Shown: positions 16,212 through 25,374, numbered from the stretch's first letter. The stretch: 37,145 bases of DNA from Actinobacteria bacterium OK074 (GCA_001298575.1 LJCV01000309.1:1-37145), one strand, 5' to 3'. Made by a program: numbers and translations. Notes: a model not told the origin generated them from the letters alone.

Positions 16212-16816
16212 CCGCCGTACCCCACCCTCCGCACCCCCGCGCCGCGGTCCGGGCCATCGCCGCCCCCTTCGCCGGGGAAGGCGCCCCCTGGCGGGCCGCC
16301 GCCGCGCTGATGCTGCTGGCCACGCTCGGCGCCCAGCACCCCAGCCGGCTGTTCGGCCGGACCCGGCGCGGCAGTTGGGGCACCATGCCGAACTGGAAGT
16401 TCTTCGCCCCGTCCCCGGCCACGCACGACTACCACGTCCTGTACCGGACCCTGGACGCCGAGGACACCACCTCGCCCTGGCACCCGCTCGACGTGGGCGC
16501 GGACCGCACCCCGTCGCAGCTGGTGTGGTTCCCGACCCGCCGCTCCGGCAAGGCCCTCTTCGACCTGGTGGCCGAGATCCGCAGCGTCCTGGACCTCGGG
16601 TTCACGGCCGCCACCCGCACCCCGGCCTACGTGATCCTCGTCGAACGCGTCCGCGCCGTCCTGGACGAGCAGGGCCGCACCCCGCCGTACGTCCAGGGCT
16701 TCCAGCTCGCGATTGCCCGCGCCCCGGGCCACGACCTACGGAACGAGCCCGAAGTGATGGCCGTCTTCCCGTACACCCCGCTCGACCCGCACGCGCGCAC
16801 CGGGACCGCGGCATGA
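16208..16816 (+). CDS. SdpA/DUF5819-like small partner protein (LinL-like position)
   Basis: 202 residues. One possible hydrophobic segment (residues 29-41, RAAAALMLLATLG) is followed by a soluble domain with PNWKFFAPSP (61-70), resembling the W-x-F-F-x-x-x-P signature of SdpA and the NWxLFAPxP signature of DUF5819 proteins, which commonly accompany HTTM membrane proteins. Its place after the membrane/hydrolase gene also matches LinL in linaridin clusters. ATG overlaps the previous TGA, and its own TGA overlaps the exporter ATG. It is inferred to form a complex with the upstream membrane protein; no catalytic motif is evident. Family assignment rests on short motifs only. Confidence 0.7.
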   Translation: MTAVPHPPHPRAAVRAIAAPFAGEGAPWRAAAALMLLATLGAQHPSRLFGRTRRGSWGTMPNWKFFAPSPATHDYHVLYRTLDAEDTTSPWHPLDVGADRTPSQLVWFPTRRSGKALFDLVAEIRSVLDLGFTAATRTPAYVILVERVRAVLDEQGRTPPYVQGFQLAIARAPGHDLRNEPEVMAVFPYTPLDPHARTGTAA

Positions 16817-18765
16817 ACGACCGGCACCCCGGCCGGCCGACCGGGCGGGGGCGGCACAACCGGCCGCCCCGCCCGGCGGACCCCGCGCACCCCACGGACC
16901 CGCCGGCCAAGGGCGCCCTGCACCGGGCCGTCCCGCACATCGACCTGCGCCAGCTGCACGACAGCGGCGGCAAGGTGTGGCGGGCCACCCGCGGCCACCG
17001 CGGCCTGATCCTCACCGGCATGGGCCTGGGCCTCCTCGGCGCCGCCGCCACCCTGGCCCAACCGGTGGTCATCAACACCATGCTCCTGGCCATCGCCGAC
17101 GGCACCTCGCTGAAGGGCCCGATCGTGCGGAGCGTCGTCCTGTTCACCGCCGACGCCGTCCTGGCCGCCGTCCACTCCTACGTCATCGGGCGGTCCGGCG
17201 AGAACATCGTCTACGACATCCGCGCCACCCTCACCCGGCGGCTGCTGCGCGCCCGGTTCGGGGCCTACAGCGGCTGGAAGCAGGGCGACGTGTACTCCCG
17301 AATGGTCGCCGACACCTCGCTGGCCCGCATCAGCCTCACCCAGGCGCTCGACCAGATCGCCAACAGCTCCTTCATGGTGATCGGCTCGGTCGCGCTGATG
17401 GCCTGGCTCGATCCGCTGCTGCTCGCCGTCACCCTCGGGTGCCTCAGTGTCGCCTGCGGCCTCGCCCTGGTGCTCGCGCGCAAGGTCCGCCGGATGGCGG
17501 TCCGCAACCGGCGGGACACCAGCCGCTACGGCTCCGCCCTGCTGCGCGTGCTCGGCGCGCTGCCCACGGTGAAGGCGTCCCGGGCCGAGGCGCGGGAGGC
17601 CGCGGAGATCCTGGCCATCGCCCGGCAGGCGCGCCGCTCCGGGATCCGCGCCTCCGCGCTCGGCGCGATGCTCGGCCCGGCCGTGAACGTCGGCACCCAG
17701 CTGGCCCTGACCGTCGTCATCGCCCTGGGCGCCGTCCGCTCCGCGAGCGGTGCCATGGACCCCGCCGTCCTGACGTCGTTCATCCTCTACCTCTTCTACC
17801 TGGTCGCCCCCTTGGTGACCCTGTTCGCCTCGATCGCCCAGTTCCAGCAGGGCCGGGCCTCCCTCGACCGCATCGCCGAACTCGGCACCATCGCCACGGA
17901 GACGGAACCGGAGACGGAACCGGAGGCAGAGCCGGGGGCGGGGGCGAAACCGGGGGCGCAGCCGGGGACGGAGGCGGTGGCGGAGCCGGGTGCGGAGGCT
18001 CTCGCCCCTACCTCCCCCACCCCCTTCGGCCTCACCTTCGACCGCGTCACCTTCCGCTACACCCCCGACGGCCCCGCGGTCCTCGACGACGTGTCCTTCA
18101 CCGTGCCCGACCGCGGTCTCACCGCACTCGTCGGGCCGTCCGGCGCGGGCAAGAGCACCGTCTTCCAGCTCATCGAGCGCCTGTACGACCCGGGGTCGGG
18201 CTCGATCGGCATCGACGGCACCGACATCGCCGGACTGCCGCTGGACCGGCTGCGCTCGATCGTCGGATACGTCGACCAGGACCACACCCTGCTGCGCGGC
18301 ACCGTCCGCGACAACCTCCTGTACGCCGTCCCGGACGCCACCGAGCCCGACATCGCCGAGGCGCTGCGGATGGCCCACCTCGACGCGGTCGTCGCCGCCC
18401 TGCCCGCGGGACTCGACACCGAACTCGGCGAACGCGGTGCCGGACTCTCCGGCGGCCAGCGCCAGCGCCTCGCCATCGCCCGCACCCTGCTCCAGGCGCC
18501 GCGGTTCCTGCTGCTCGACGAGGCCACCGCCAACCTGGACAGCGAGTCGGAGGCCGCGCTGCGCGACACGATCGCGACGATCTCCGGGTTCTGCGCGGTG
18601 ATCGCCATCGCGCACCGCCTGTCCACCGTCACCGGCGCCCAGCGGATCGTCGTCCTCGACGGCGGCCGGGTGCAGGCCGTCGGCACGCACGAACGCCTGC
18701 ACCGCACCAACGGGCTCTACCGCAGGCTCACCGAACTCCAGGGCATCAAGGAGACCGTGGCATGA
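16813..18765 (+). CDS. ABC exporter, fused transmembrane and ATPase domains
   Basis: 650 residues. A half-transporter that should dimerise and export the matured peptide. A Pro/Arg-rich cytosolic N-terminus (1-60) is followed by a six-helix type-1 exporter membrane domain (about 62-345) and an ATPase with Walker A GPSGAGKST (441-449), Q-loop VDQDH, signature LSGGQRQR (545-552), Walker B FLLLDEATANLD (565-576) and the H-loop AHRLS. There is no N-terminal C39 peptidase, so it does not cleave a leader itself. A Glu/Pro/Gly-rich repetitive linker (362-397) separates the domains, longer than usual. It is coupled to both neighbours by ATGA overlaps. Confidence 0.93.
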   Translation: MNDRHPGRPTGRGRHNRPPRPADPAHPTDPPAKGALHRAVPHIDLRQLHDSGGKVWRATRGHRGLILTGMGLGLLGAAATLAQPVVINTMLLAIADGTSLKGPIVRSVVLFTADAVLAAVHSYVIGRSGENIVYDIRATLTRRLLRARFGAYSGWKQGDVYSRMVADTSLARISLTQALDQIANSSFMVIGSVALMAWLDPLLLAVTLGCLSVACGLALVLARKVRRMAVRNRRDTSRYGSALLRVLGALPTVKASRAEAREAAEILAIARQARRSGIRASALGAMLGPAVNVGTQLALTVVIALGAVRSASGAMDPAVLTSFILYLFYLVAPLVTLFASIAQFQQGRASLDRIAELGTIATETEPETEPEAEPGAGAKPGAQPGTEAVAEPGAEALAPTSPTPFGLTFDRVTFRYTPDGPAVLDDVSFTVPDRGLTALVGPSGAGKSTVFQLIERLYDPGSGSIGIDGTDIAGLPLDRLRSIVGYVDQDHTLLRGTVRDNLLYAVPDATEPDIAEALRMAHLDAVVAALPAGLDTELGERGAGLSGGQRQRLAIARTLLQAPRFLLLDEATANLDSESEAALRDTIATISGFCAVIAIAHRLSTVTGAQRIVVLDGGRVQAVGTHERLHRTNGLYRRLTELQGIKETVA

Positions 18766-20238
18766 CCCCCGACGCGATCATCGTGGGCACCGGCCCCAAC
18801 GGCCTGGCCGCGGGCGTCACCCTCGCCCGCGCCGGCCTGCGGGTCGCGCTCTACGAAGCACACGACACCATCGGCGGCGGCCTGCGCACCGAGCCCCTCT
18901 TCGACGCGGACGTCGTGCATGACATCTGCTCGGCCGTGCACCCGATGGCCGCCGCCTCCCCCTTCTTCACCCGGTTCGACCTGGCCGCGCACGGCGTGGA
19001 GCTACGGCACTCCGAGGCCGCGTACGCCCACCCGCTGCCCGGCGCGCCCACCGTGCTCGCCCACCGGGACCTGGACCGCACCTGCGCCGGGCTCGGTCCC
19101 GTCGACGGACCGCGCTGGCGTGCCCTCATGCAGCCGCTCGTCGACCGCGGTCCACAGGTCGTGGACCTGGTCCTGGGCGGGCCCCGGGCGCTGCCGCGCA
19201 ACCCGGCCGCGGCCCTGTGGCTCGCCCCGCGCGTCCTGGCCCACGGCACCCGCCGGGCCCCGCGGCGGTTCGCCGGTGAACCGGCCCGCGCCCTGCTCAC
19301 CGGCGTCGCCGCCCACGGCCTCGGCCCGCTGCCGACCCTCACCGGAGCCGGGGTCGCCCTGCTCCTGGGCCATCTCGCCCACCGCACCGGCTGGCCGCTG
19401 CCCCGCGGCGGCAGTGCCCGGATCGCCGCCGCGCTGGCGGCCGACATCACGGCCCACGGCGGGACCGTGCACACCGGGCAGCACATCACCGACCTGCGTG
19501 AACTGCCGCCCGCGCGGGCCGTGTTGCTCGACGTCTCGCCCAAGGAATTCCTGCGGCTCGCGGGGGCGCGGCTGCCCAGCCGCTACCGCGCCCGGCTGGC
19601 CCGCTTCCGGTACGGCACGGCCGCGGCCAAGGCCGACTTCCTGCTCTCCGGGCCGGTGCCGTGGGCGGACCCGGCGACGGGCGCCGCCGCCACCGTCCAC
19701 CTCGGCGGCACCCAGGCCGAGATCTTCCGCGAGGAGTCCCGCACGGCCCGCGGTATCGCCGGTGCCGAACCGTTCGTGCTGGTCGTCGACCCGGCGGCGG
19801 CCGACCCCGACCGCGCCCGGCCCGGCAAGCGCCCCCTGTGGGCCTACGCCCACGTGCCCAACGGCAGCACGGCGGACCCGTACGAACTGATCCGGCGCCG
19901 CGTCGAGCGGCACGCGCCGGGCTTCACCGACACGATCCTGGCCCACCGCACGGTCACGGCCGCCGGGTACGAGGAGTACAACCCCAACTACGTCGGCGGC
20001 GACATCGGCGGCGGGGCCATGACCCTCGCCCAGACCCTGGCCCGCCCCGTGCTCCGGCCCGACCCCTACCGCACCCCGCTCCCGGGCACCTACCTCTGCT
20101 CGGCGTCCACCCCGCCGGGACCCGGCGTGCACGGCATGTGCGGCCACCTGGCGGCCCGCTCGGCGCTACGGAGGGAGTTCGACCTGGACCCCGGCCCGAC
20201 GTGGGGGACCCGGGCGGCCGACGGGGCACCATGGACCC

Positions 20239-20252
<14 letters not shown>
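18762..20252 (+). CDS. Phytoene dehydrogenase-like FAD/NAD(P)-dependent oxidoreductase
   Basis: 496 residues. A flavoprotein with the N-terminal dinucleotide-binding motif VGTGPNGLAAG (8-18) followed by the acidic strand end (YEAHDTIGGG), and the C-terminal FAD-contacting region NYVGGDIGGGAMTL with a later GPGVHGMCGHLAA typical of COG1233 enzymes. ATGA overlap with the exporter gene places it in the peptide operon. Phytoene-dehydrogenase-like enzymes occur in some linaridin clusters, as I recall (LinE-type), so it may oxidise the precursors. Against this, similar genes also occur singly in Streptomyces with no known role. Its 3' end overlaps the next gene by 14 bp. Confidence 0.88.
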
Positions 20253-20949
<697 letters not shown>

Positions 20950-20956
20950 AAAGCGG

Positions 20957-20982
20957 GGAATGTTGCGTGACGGACCACTGTT
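20957..20982 (+). promoter_or_regulatory. SigR-dependent promoter of sigR (p2)
   Basis: GGAAT (20957-20961), 18 bp, then GTT (20980-20982) matches the known SigR consensus GGAAT-N18-19-GTT exactly. It lies 60 bp upstream of the ATG of the long SigR isoform, as expected for the autoregulated thiol-stress promoter. Confidence 0.88.
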
Positions 20983-21041
20983 GTGCGGAACAGACGGTGC
21001 CGACCGGCCCGCCGCCCGCCGTACGAGAGGAAGTCCGCCGC

Positions 21042-21215
21042 ATGGGTTCGACCATCTGCCCGAACCGCCGCACTGCCGCTGACCTGGAGTGGTCCGTGCT
21101 GCACGCGGCGAAGACCGCACCTATTCGGGGGGCGGCGGGGACGGGTAGTCGTCTATCCTCCGATTTCAGTGGGACCGCATCGACGGTGTTCGGTCCTGCC
21201 CGGAATCTTGAGGAG
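21042..21215 (+). other. sigR: In-frame N-terminal extension for long SigR isoform
   Basis: ATG at 21042, preceded by GAGAGGAAG at good spacing, is in frame with sigR and adds 58 residues ([18 protein letters not shown]...). In S. coelicolor, the SigR-dependent transcript yields an unstable longer isoform with about 55 extra residues from an equivalent upstream start. Position, frame and promoter arrangement here match that scheme. TATCCT at 21154-21159 is a possible -10 box for the constitutive downstream promoter. Confidence 0.75.
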
Positions 21216-21926
21216 GTGGGTGCGGTCACCGGTACCGACGCAGGGACCGATCACGGCCAGGCGGAGCAGCCCGAGGGCCAGGGCACGGCGGGTGCGGAGA
21301 CGACGACGGCGGCCTCGACCGAGTCGACCGCGGAGCGCAGCGCGCGCTTCGAGCGGGACGCGCTCGAGTTCCTCGACCAGATGTACTCGGCGGCGCTGCG
21401 CATGACGCGCAACCCGGCCGACGCCGAGGACCTGGTGCAGGAGACGTACGCGAAGGCGTACGCGTCCTTCCACCAGTTCCGTGAGGGCACCAACCTGAAG
21501 GCGTGGCTGTACCGGATCCTCACCAACACGTTCATCAACTCCTACCGCAAGAAGCAGCGCGAACCCCAGCGTTCCGCGGCCGAGGAGATCGAGGACTGGC
21601 AGCTCGCGCGCGCCGAGTCCCACATGTCGACCGGGCTGCGCTCCGCCGAGTCGCAGGCGCTGGACCACCTGCCGGACTCGGACGTGAAGTCGGCGCTCCA
21701 GGCGATCCCCGAGGAGTTCCGCATCGCCGTGTATCTCGCCGATGTAGAGGGCTTTGCCTACAAGGAGATCGCCGACATCATGGGGACTCCCATCGGTACG
21801 GTCATGTCCCGGCTGCACCGGGGCCGCCGTCAACTGCGCGGCATGCTGGAGGACTACGCCCGGGACCGCGGGCTCGTCCCGGCCGGCGCCGGGGAGCCGA
21901 ACGAAGCGAAAGGCTCGGGCTCATGA
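21216..21926 (+). CDS. sigR: ECF RNA polymerase sigma factor SigR (thiol-oxidative stress)
   Basis: 236 residues from the conventional GTG. SigR directs transcription of thioredoxin, mycothiol, proteolysis and translation-quality genes under disulfide stress, and is held inactive by RsrA. Region 2 covers about 46-115 ([20 protein letters not shown]), region 4 about 155-212 ([45 protein letters not shown]). The start is odd: the GTG at 21216 uses the last G of the AGGAGG (21211-21216), so initiation may in fact occur downstream, for example at GTC 21225, which is ideally spaced. A long isoform can start at 21042. The stop overlaps the rsrA ATG (ATGA), giving translational coupling to its inhibitor. 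Confidence 0.96.
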
Positions 21927-22255
21927 GCTGCGGAGAGCCGCACGAGACGGATTGTGGTGAAGTCCTCGATCATCTCTACGAGTTCCTCGACCGGGAGATG
22001 CCCGACAACGACTGCGCCAAGTTCGAGCAGCACTTCGAGGAGTGCTCGCCGTGCCTGGAGAAGTACGGCCTGGAGCAGGCCGTGAAGAAGCTGGTCAAGC
22101 GGTGCTGCGGACATGACGACGTACCGACCGACCTGCGCGCCAAGGTGATGGGACGGATCGAGTCGATCCGCAGCGGGCAGGTGGGTGGTCCGGAGCAGGG
22201 TGTGGCGTCCGCCTCCGCGGCTGCCGCCGAGCTGCCGACGGCCACGGCCGACTGA
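21923..22255 (+). CDS. rsrA: Zinc-containing redox-sensing anti-sigma factor RsrA
   Basis: 110 residues. RsrA binds SigR in its reduced, zinc-loaded form and releases it when disulfides form. All expected positions are present: Cys3, Cys11, Cys31, His37, Cys41 and Cys44 (with the HxxxCxxC zinc motif HFEECSPC), plus the Cys61-Cys62 pair. The C-terminal 20 residues are Ala-rich and poorly conserved. Translation is coupled to sigR by ATGA overlap. A 14-bp-stem terminator follows. Confidence 0.97.
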
Positions 22256-22309
22256 ACGACCATTACCGAGTACTGAGCGGCCGTTACCGAACGACCGTTT
22301 CCGCTCAGC

Positions 22310-22345
22310 CCGATCGGCCCCGCCACCGCGAGCGGGGCCGATCGG
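22310..22345 (+). terminator. Rho-independent-like terminator after sigR-rsrA
   Basis: Perfect 14-bp stem, CCGATCGGCCCCGC (22310-22323) with 22332-22345, 8-nt loop, followed by CGTTT. It lies between the convergent rsrA and roadblock genes and can serve either direction. Confidence 0.88.
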
Positions 22346-22346
22346 C

Positions 22347-22402
22347 GTTTCCGGGGCTGTGTTTCCGGAGCTGTGTTTCCGGAGCTGTGTTTCCGGAGCT
22401 GT
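22347..22402. repeat. 14-bp tandem repeat, four units
   Basis: The unit GTTTCCGGAGCTGT occurs four times head to tail (22347, 22361, 22375, 22389); the first has one change (GGGG for GGAG). It sits directly after the rsrA terminator, in the short gap before the 3' end of the convergent roadblock gene. Confidence 0.9.
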
Positions 22403-22423
22403 GCGGCTCGCGCCGCCGGAGTC

Positions 22424-22789
22424 TCAGACGTCCAGGCCGTTCTCGATCCGCTTCAGGCTGTGCCTGGCCAGCGCCAGGTTGCTGCGCGAGCGGTCCAGCG
22501 CGACGTAGAGGAAGAGCGCGCCCTTGCTGCTGGAGAGCGGGCGGATCAGGTGGTACTGCTTGCCCAGCGTGATCAGGATGTCCTCGATGGTGTCGTTCAT
22601 GTCCAGCGAGGCCAGCGTGCGCATCTTCGCGCGGACGACCTCGGTGTTTCCCGCCGCGGCGAGTTCCAGGTCCAGGCCCTGTCCGCCGCCGAGCACGCCG
22701 AGCGACATGCCGCTCTCGTAGTCGACGAGGGCGACGCCGAGGGCCCCGTCGATCGTCATGGCTTCCTTGAGCGCCGTCTCGATGTTCAT
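22424..22789 (-). CDS. Roadblock/LC7-domain protein
   Basis: 121 residues. Roadblock/LC7 proteins are small alpha/beta regulators that in bacteria usually pair with Ras-like MglA/CvnD GTPases. The pattern here, a start-of-domain helix (NIETALKEAMTIDGALGVALVD), then YESGMSLGVLGGG and a final helix with RSRSNLALARHSLKRIE, matches the family. ATG 22789 follows GGGGCAGGGG; codons further upstream to 22870 code a non-conserved stretch. It is divergent from a second roadblock-like gene with a 165-bp gap. No GTPase is encoded nearby. Confidence 0.85.
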   Translation of the reverse strand: MNIETALKEAMTIDGALGVALVDYESGMSLGVLGGGQGLDLELAAAGNTEVVRAKMRTLASLDMNDTIEDILITLGKQYHLIRPLSSSKGALFLYVALDRSRSNLALARHSLKRIENGLDV

Positions 22790-22954
22790 TCCCCTGCCCC
22801 AATTCCTCAGTGACGCTGACTGGTCGCTGTCCGTGCAACTACGATCGAACTCAAGCGACTTGAGGGTCACAGTGCGTCAACTTTTGCCTGTGTTGTGGAA
22901 GTTGTTGTGAGAAAAGTACTGTGCAGTGACCGTACGTGGAGGGGGAATGGAGAA

Positions 22955-23320
22955 ATGACGACGGCCGTGGAGGCTTCCCTGGCCCGCTTCCTCGACTCCC
23001 CCGGCGTCATCGGTGTCGCCCTGGTCGACGCCGTCACCGGCCTGACCTACGGGGTCGCGGGCGACGTCGTCGAGGTGGGGGACGGCGTCGAGGGCGCCGA
23101 ACTCGCGGCCCTCATCGCCGAACGGCTCGCCCGGGCCGGCGCCGAGGGCGAGTTGGAGAGCGTGATCACCACCAGCACGCGCCGCCACCAGGTGCTGCTG
23201 ACGGTCGTGCGGCCGGCCGGTGACCCCCTGCTGCTCACCGCGGGACTGGACCGGGAGCGGTCCAACCTCGCCCTGGCCGCACGGGGTCTGAGCGACCGGC
23301 TCGCCGAGGTGCTGGCGTGA
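22955..23320 (+). CDS. Roadblock/LC7-like protein
   Basis: 121 residues. It resembles the divergent roadblock protein in length and pattern: an N-terminal helix, VIGVALVDAVTGLTYGVAGD (residues 18-37), a beta strand with HHQVLLTVV-like character, and a final helix LDRERSNLALAARGLSDRLAEVL, the same DR-x-RSNLALA signature as the neighbour. It is therefore probably a paralogue. The ATG follows a purine-rich GGAGGGGGAATGGAG. The stop overlaps the next GTG (GTGA), so it is coupled to the DUF4388-like gene. Confidence 0.8.
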   Translation: MTTAVEASLARFLDSPGVIGVALVDAVTGLTYGVAGDVVEVGDGVEGAELAALIAERLARAGAEGELESVITTSTRRHQVLLTVVRPAGDPLLLTAGLDRERSNLALAARGLSDRLAEVLA

Positions 23321-24180
23321 CCTCGGCACCCGCACGCAACCTGCCGGCACTCCTCCAGGGACTGCGCGAGCAGGGCTACACCGGCACGGTCCGGGTCTCC
23401 GGCGCCCCGGGCGGCACCATCCATCTGCGCGACGGCCTGGTGGGCGCGATCGAGACACCGGGCGCGCCCACCGCCGTCTCCACCCTGCTGGCCTCCGGCC
23501 GCGTCGACGACGAGACCTGGCTGGCCGCCTGCGCCGCCGAACCGGACGCGGACCGGCTGGGCGCCGGCCTGGTGGCCGACGGCCTGATCGGCGCCGGAGA
23601 GCTCCAGGTCATCTGCACGGCCGCCATGTTCGACGCCGCCTTCGCCATGTCGCTGAACACACCCGGGAGTTGGGAACTGGGCGACCGGGAGCCCGCCTTC
23701 ATCACCGAACCCGGGGTGGAACCACGCCGGTTGACCGAGGAGACCACCCGACGCATGGCGCTGCTGGGGCGGTTGTGGGGGTCTCCGGGCGAACTGGTGC
23801 GGGTGCGGCCGATGGTGACCGGCTCGGCCTCGGCCTCGGCCGGGACCGGAGCCGCGGTCGGGGGCCTCGGCGACGGTCGGCTCGCGCGTCGCTACGAGGA
23901 CGTCCTCGGCGTCGTCACCGGGCGCCGTACCGCCCGGGACATCTCCTTCGCACTGGGGCGCGGCCTGTTCGCGGTCGTGCTCGATCTGATGCGTATGCAG
24001 TCGCTCGGCCTCGTCGAGTGGCAGGCCCAGGCGGCGCCCGGCGGTCGGCCGAGTACCGCACCACGCGTCCTGCCCGGACGCACGTCCGCCGTTGTCGAAC
24101 CGTCGGGAACCCCGCCGCTGCCGAGACGCAGGCCGGGCGGCGCCTTCCCGGCGGAGGAGAGCGGAGAGAAAGGGGGGTAG
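23317..24180 (+). CDS. DUF4388-like regulatory protein
   Basis: 287 residues, GTG start overlapping the previous stop. Residues about 5-45 carry the DUF4388/PATAN-type pattern (LPALLQGLREQGYTGTVRV, then IHLRDGLVGAIETPGAPT), a domain found in regulators of bacterial signalling. A winged-helix-like stretch may follow at about 185-235 (LARRYEDVLGVVTGRRTARDISFALGRGLFAVVLDLMRMQSLGLV). The C-terminal 50 residues are low-complexity. It is coupled to the roadblock gene upstream and to the His-rich protein gene downstream, so the three probably work together. No biochemical role is known to me. Confidence 0.75.
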   Translation: MTSAPARNLPALLQGLREQGYTGTVRVSGAPGGTIHLRDGLVGAIETPGAPTAVSTLLASGRVDDETWLAACAAEPDADRLGAGLVADGLIGAGELQVICTAAMFDAAFAMSLNTPGSWELGDREPAFITEPGVEPRRLTEETTRRMALLGRLWGSPGELVRVRPMVTGSASASAGTGAAVGGLGDGRLARRYEDVLGVVTGRRTARDISFALGRGLFAVVLDLMRMQSLGLVEWQAQAAPGGRPSTAPRVLPGRTSAVVEPSGTPPLPRRRPGGAFPAEESGEKGG

Positions 24181-24737
24181 TGAGTGCACCGGAAGAACGA
24201 CGCGTCGCGCGGAGCGAGCGGAACACGCAGCACGAGCATGAACATGAGCAGCACGAGCAGCACGAACACGATCAGTACGAGCATGGCGAGCAGCAGTCCC
24301 GGCAGCGCCCGGACCCGGGTGTGAACGAGAGTCGCTCAGCTGTTCGCGGAGAGGACCCGCGGAGCGAGCGCCCGAGGAACAAGGACTCGGGCACCGGAGA
24401 GGAAACCGGGCACGGGAGCCCGGCGGACCGGGCGGACCGCCAGGAGGACCGAAGAGACCGAGGGGCCCACGAGGCCCGGGTCGAGACCGGTCGGGCCCGG
24501 AGCCGGCCGGAACCCCTGCCCCTCCGCAGACCACCACTGCCCGTACGGGGCGCGACGCCGGCCCAGGAGGCGGGCGACGGGCCCGCGGCGTCGGCAGCCG
24601 CGCCGGGAGACCCCCGGACGCCCTCGCTGCTCGCGCTCTCCGCGCCCTCACCCGAGGAACTCGCCGCCGATCAGCCCTCGATCGAGATGCTGCGCCGGGT
24701 CCGCCGGGCGCTGCGCGCTCTCCCGGAGTCCGACTGA
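24180..24737 (+). CDS. Hypothetical disordered protein with His/Glu-rich segment
   Basis: 185 residues, GTG start that shares its G with the stop of the previous gene (TAGTG); AAGGGGGG lies just upstream. Residues 18-41 are an alternating His/Glu/Gln stretch (QHEHEHEQHEQHEHDQYEHG), possibly metal-binding or simply low-complexity. The middle is Arg/Glu/Pro-rich and probably disordered. The last 40 residues (from TPSLLALSAP to IEMLRRVRRALRALPESD) look like a conserved amphipathic helix. I do not recognise a family. Coding is supported by the frame-length, GC pattern and tight coupling; the region is not a shadow of another gene. Confidence 0.65.
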   Translation: MSAPEERRVARSERNTQHEHEHEQHEQHEHDQYEHGEQQSRQRPDPGVNESRSAVRGEDPRSERPRNKDSGTGEETGHGSPADRADRQEDRRDRGAHEARVETGRARSRPEPLPLRRPPLPVRGATPAQEAGDGPAASAAAPGDPRTPSLLALSAPSPEELAADQPSIEMLRRVRRALRALPESD

Positions 24738-24837
24738 GCGGGCCCCACGGGGGCGGCCGGTTCGTCAACTCCCGTACCGCCTACGCCATTTGGACCATAC
24801 CACTAGTGCATATGCCTGAAGCAAGGAGTACGACCGC

Positions 24838-25254
24838 ATGAGCGCCACGAGTCCGACCGAACCCCTGGGTGAGCTGTCGCCGAACGACCAACTCATGGGC
24901 ATCCTGGGCTCGTTGCGCGAACGCGTACTGGGGGTGCGCGACAGCGTCCTGTCCACGGTGGACGGCCTCCTCGTCGTCGCCGACACGGACGACGTCCACC
25001 CGGAGTCCGTCGCCGCGCTCGCCGCCGCGACCCTCGGCGTCGGCCGCCGCATGGCCGACCAGGCGGGCGTCGGCGCCCTCCGCGAGGTGGTGGCCCGCTG
25101 CGGCTCCGGCCATGTCGTCGTGGTGGCGGTCGGCGAACGCGCGCTGCTGACCGTCATGGGCGACGACGGCATGGACATCGCCACCTTCCAGCGCGAATCC
25201 CCGGCCATGGTCGAGGCGTTGAACAAGGTCCTCGCGGCGGACGTGGCCCAGTGA
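24838..25254 (+). CDS. Roadblock/LC7-like protein
   Basis: 138 residues. The pattern of an amphipathic N-terminal helix (QLMGILGSLRERVLGVRDSV), DGLLVVADTDDVHPESVAALAAATLGVGRRMADQ and then HVVVVAVGERALLTVMGDDGMD fits a roadblock/LC7 fold. The start is clear: ATG with AAGGAG at 9-nt spacing. It is separated by 100 bp from the upstream four-gene unit, so it may have its own promoter; TTGGAC at 24790 is a possible -35 but no convincing -10 follows. It is the third roadblock-type gene within 3 kb. Confidence 0.82.
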   Translation: MSATSPTEPLGELSPNDQLMGILGSLRERVLGVRDSVLSTVDGLLVVADTDDVHPESVAALAAATLGVGRRMADQAGVGALREVVARCGSGHVVVVAVGERALLTVMGDDGMDIATFQRESPAMVEALNKVLAADVAQ

Positions 25255-25374
25255 GACCCCGCCGGGCCGACCCGCACCCGTCGCTCACTCGAACGGGCTA
25301 ATCTCGCCGCCCCGGACCCGGCGAATCGGGCAATCCCTCCCACACACCCCCGTCGGCCGCCCTATCCTCCATGT

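Noticed and set aside
21202..21227. Second GGAAT box near the sigR start
   Set aside because: The downstream triplet at the right spacing is GTC, not GTT, and the site overlaps the ribosome-binding site.
22944..22970. GGAAT upstream of the 121-aa roadblock gene as a SigR promoter
   Set aside because: The downstream element reads GTG and lies inside the coding sequence.
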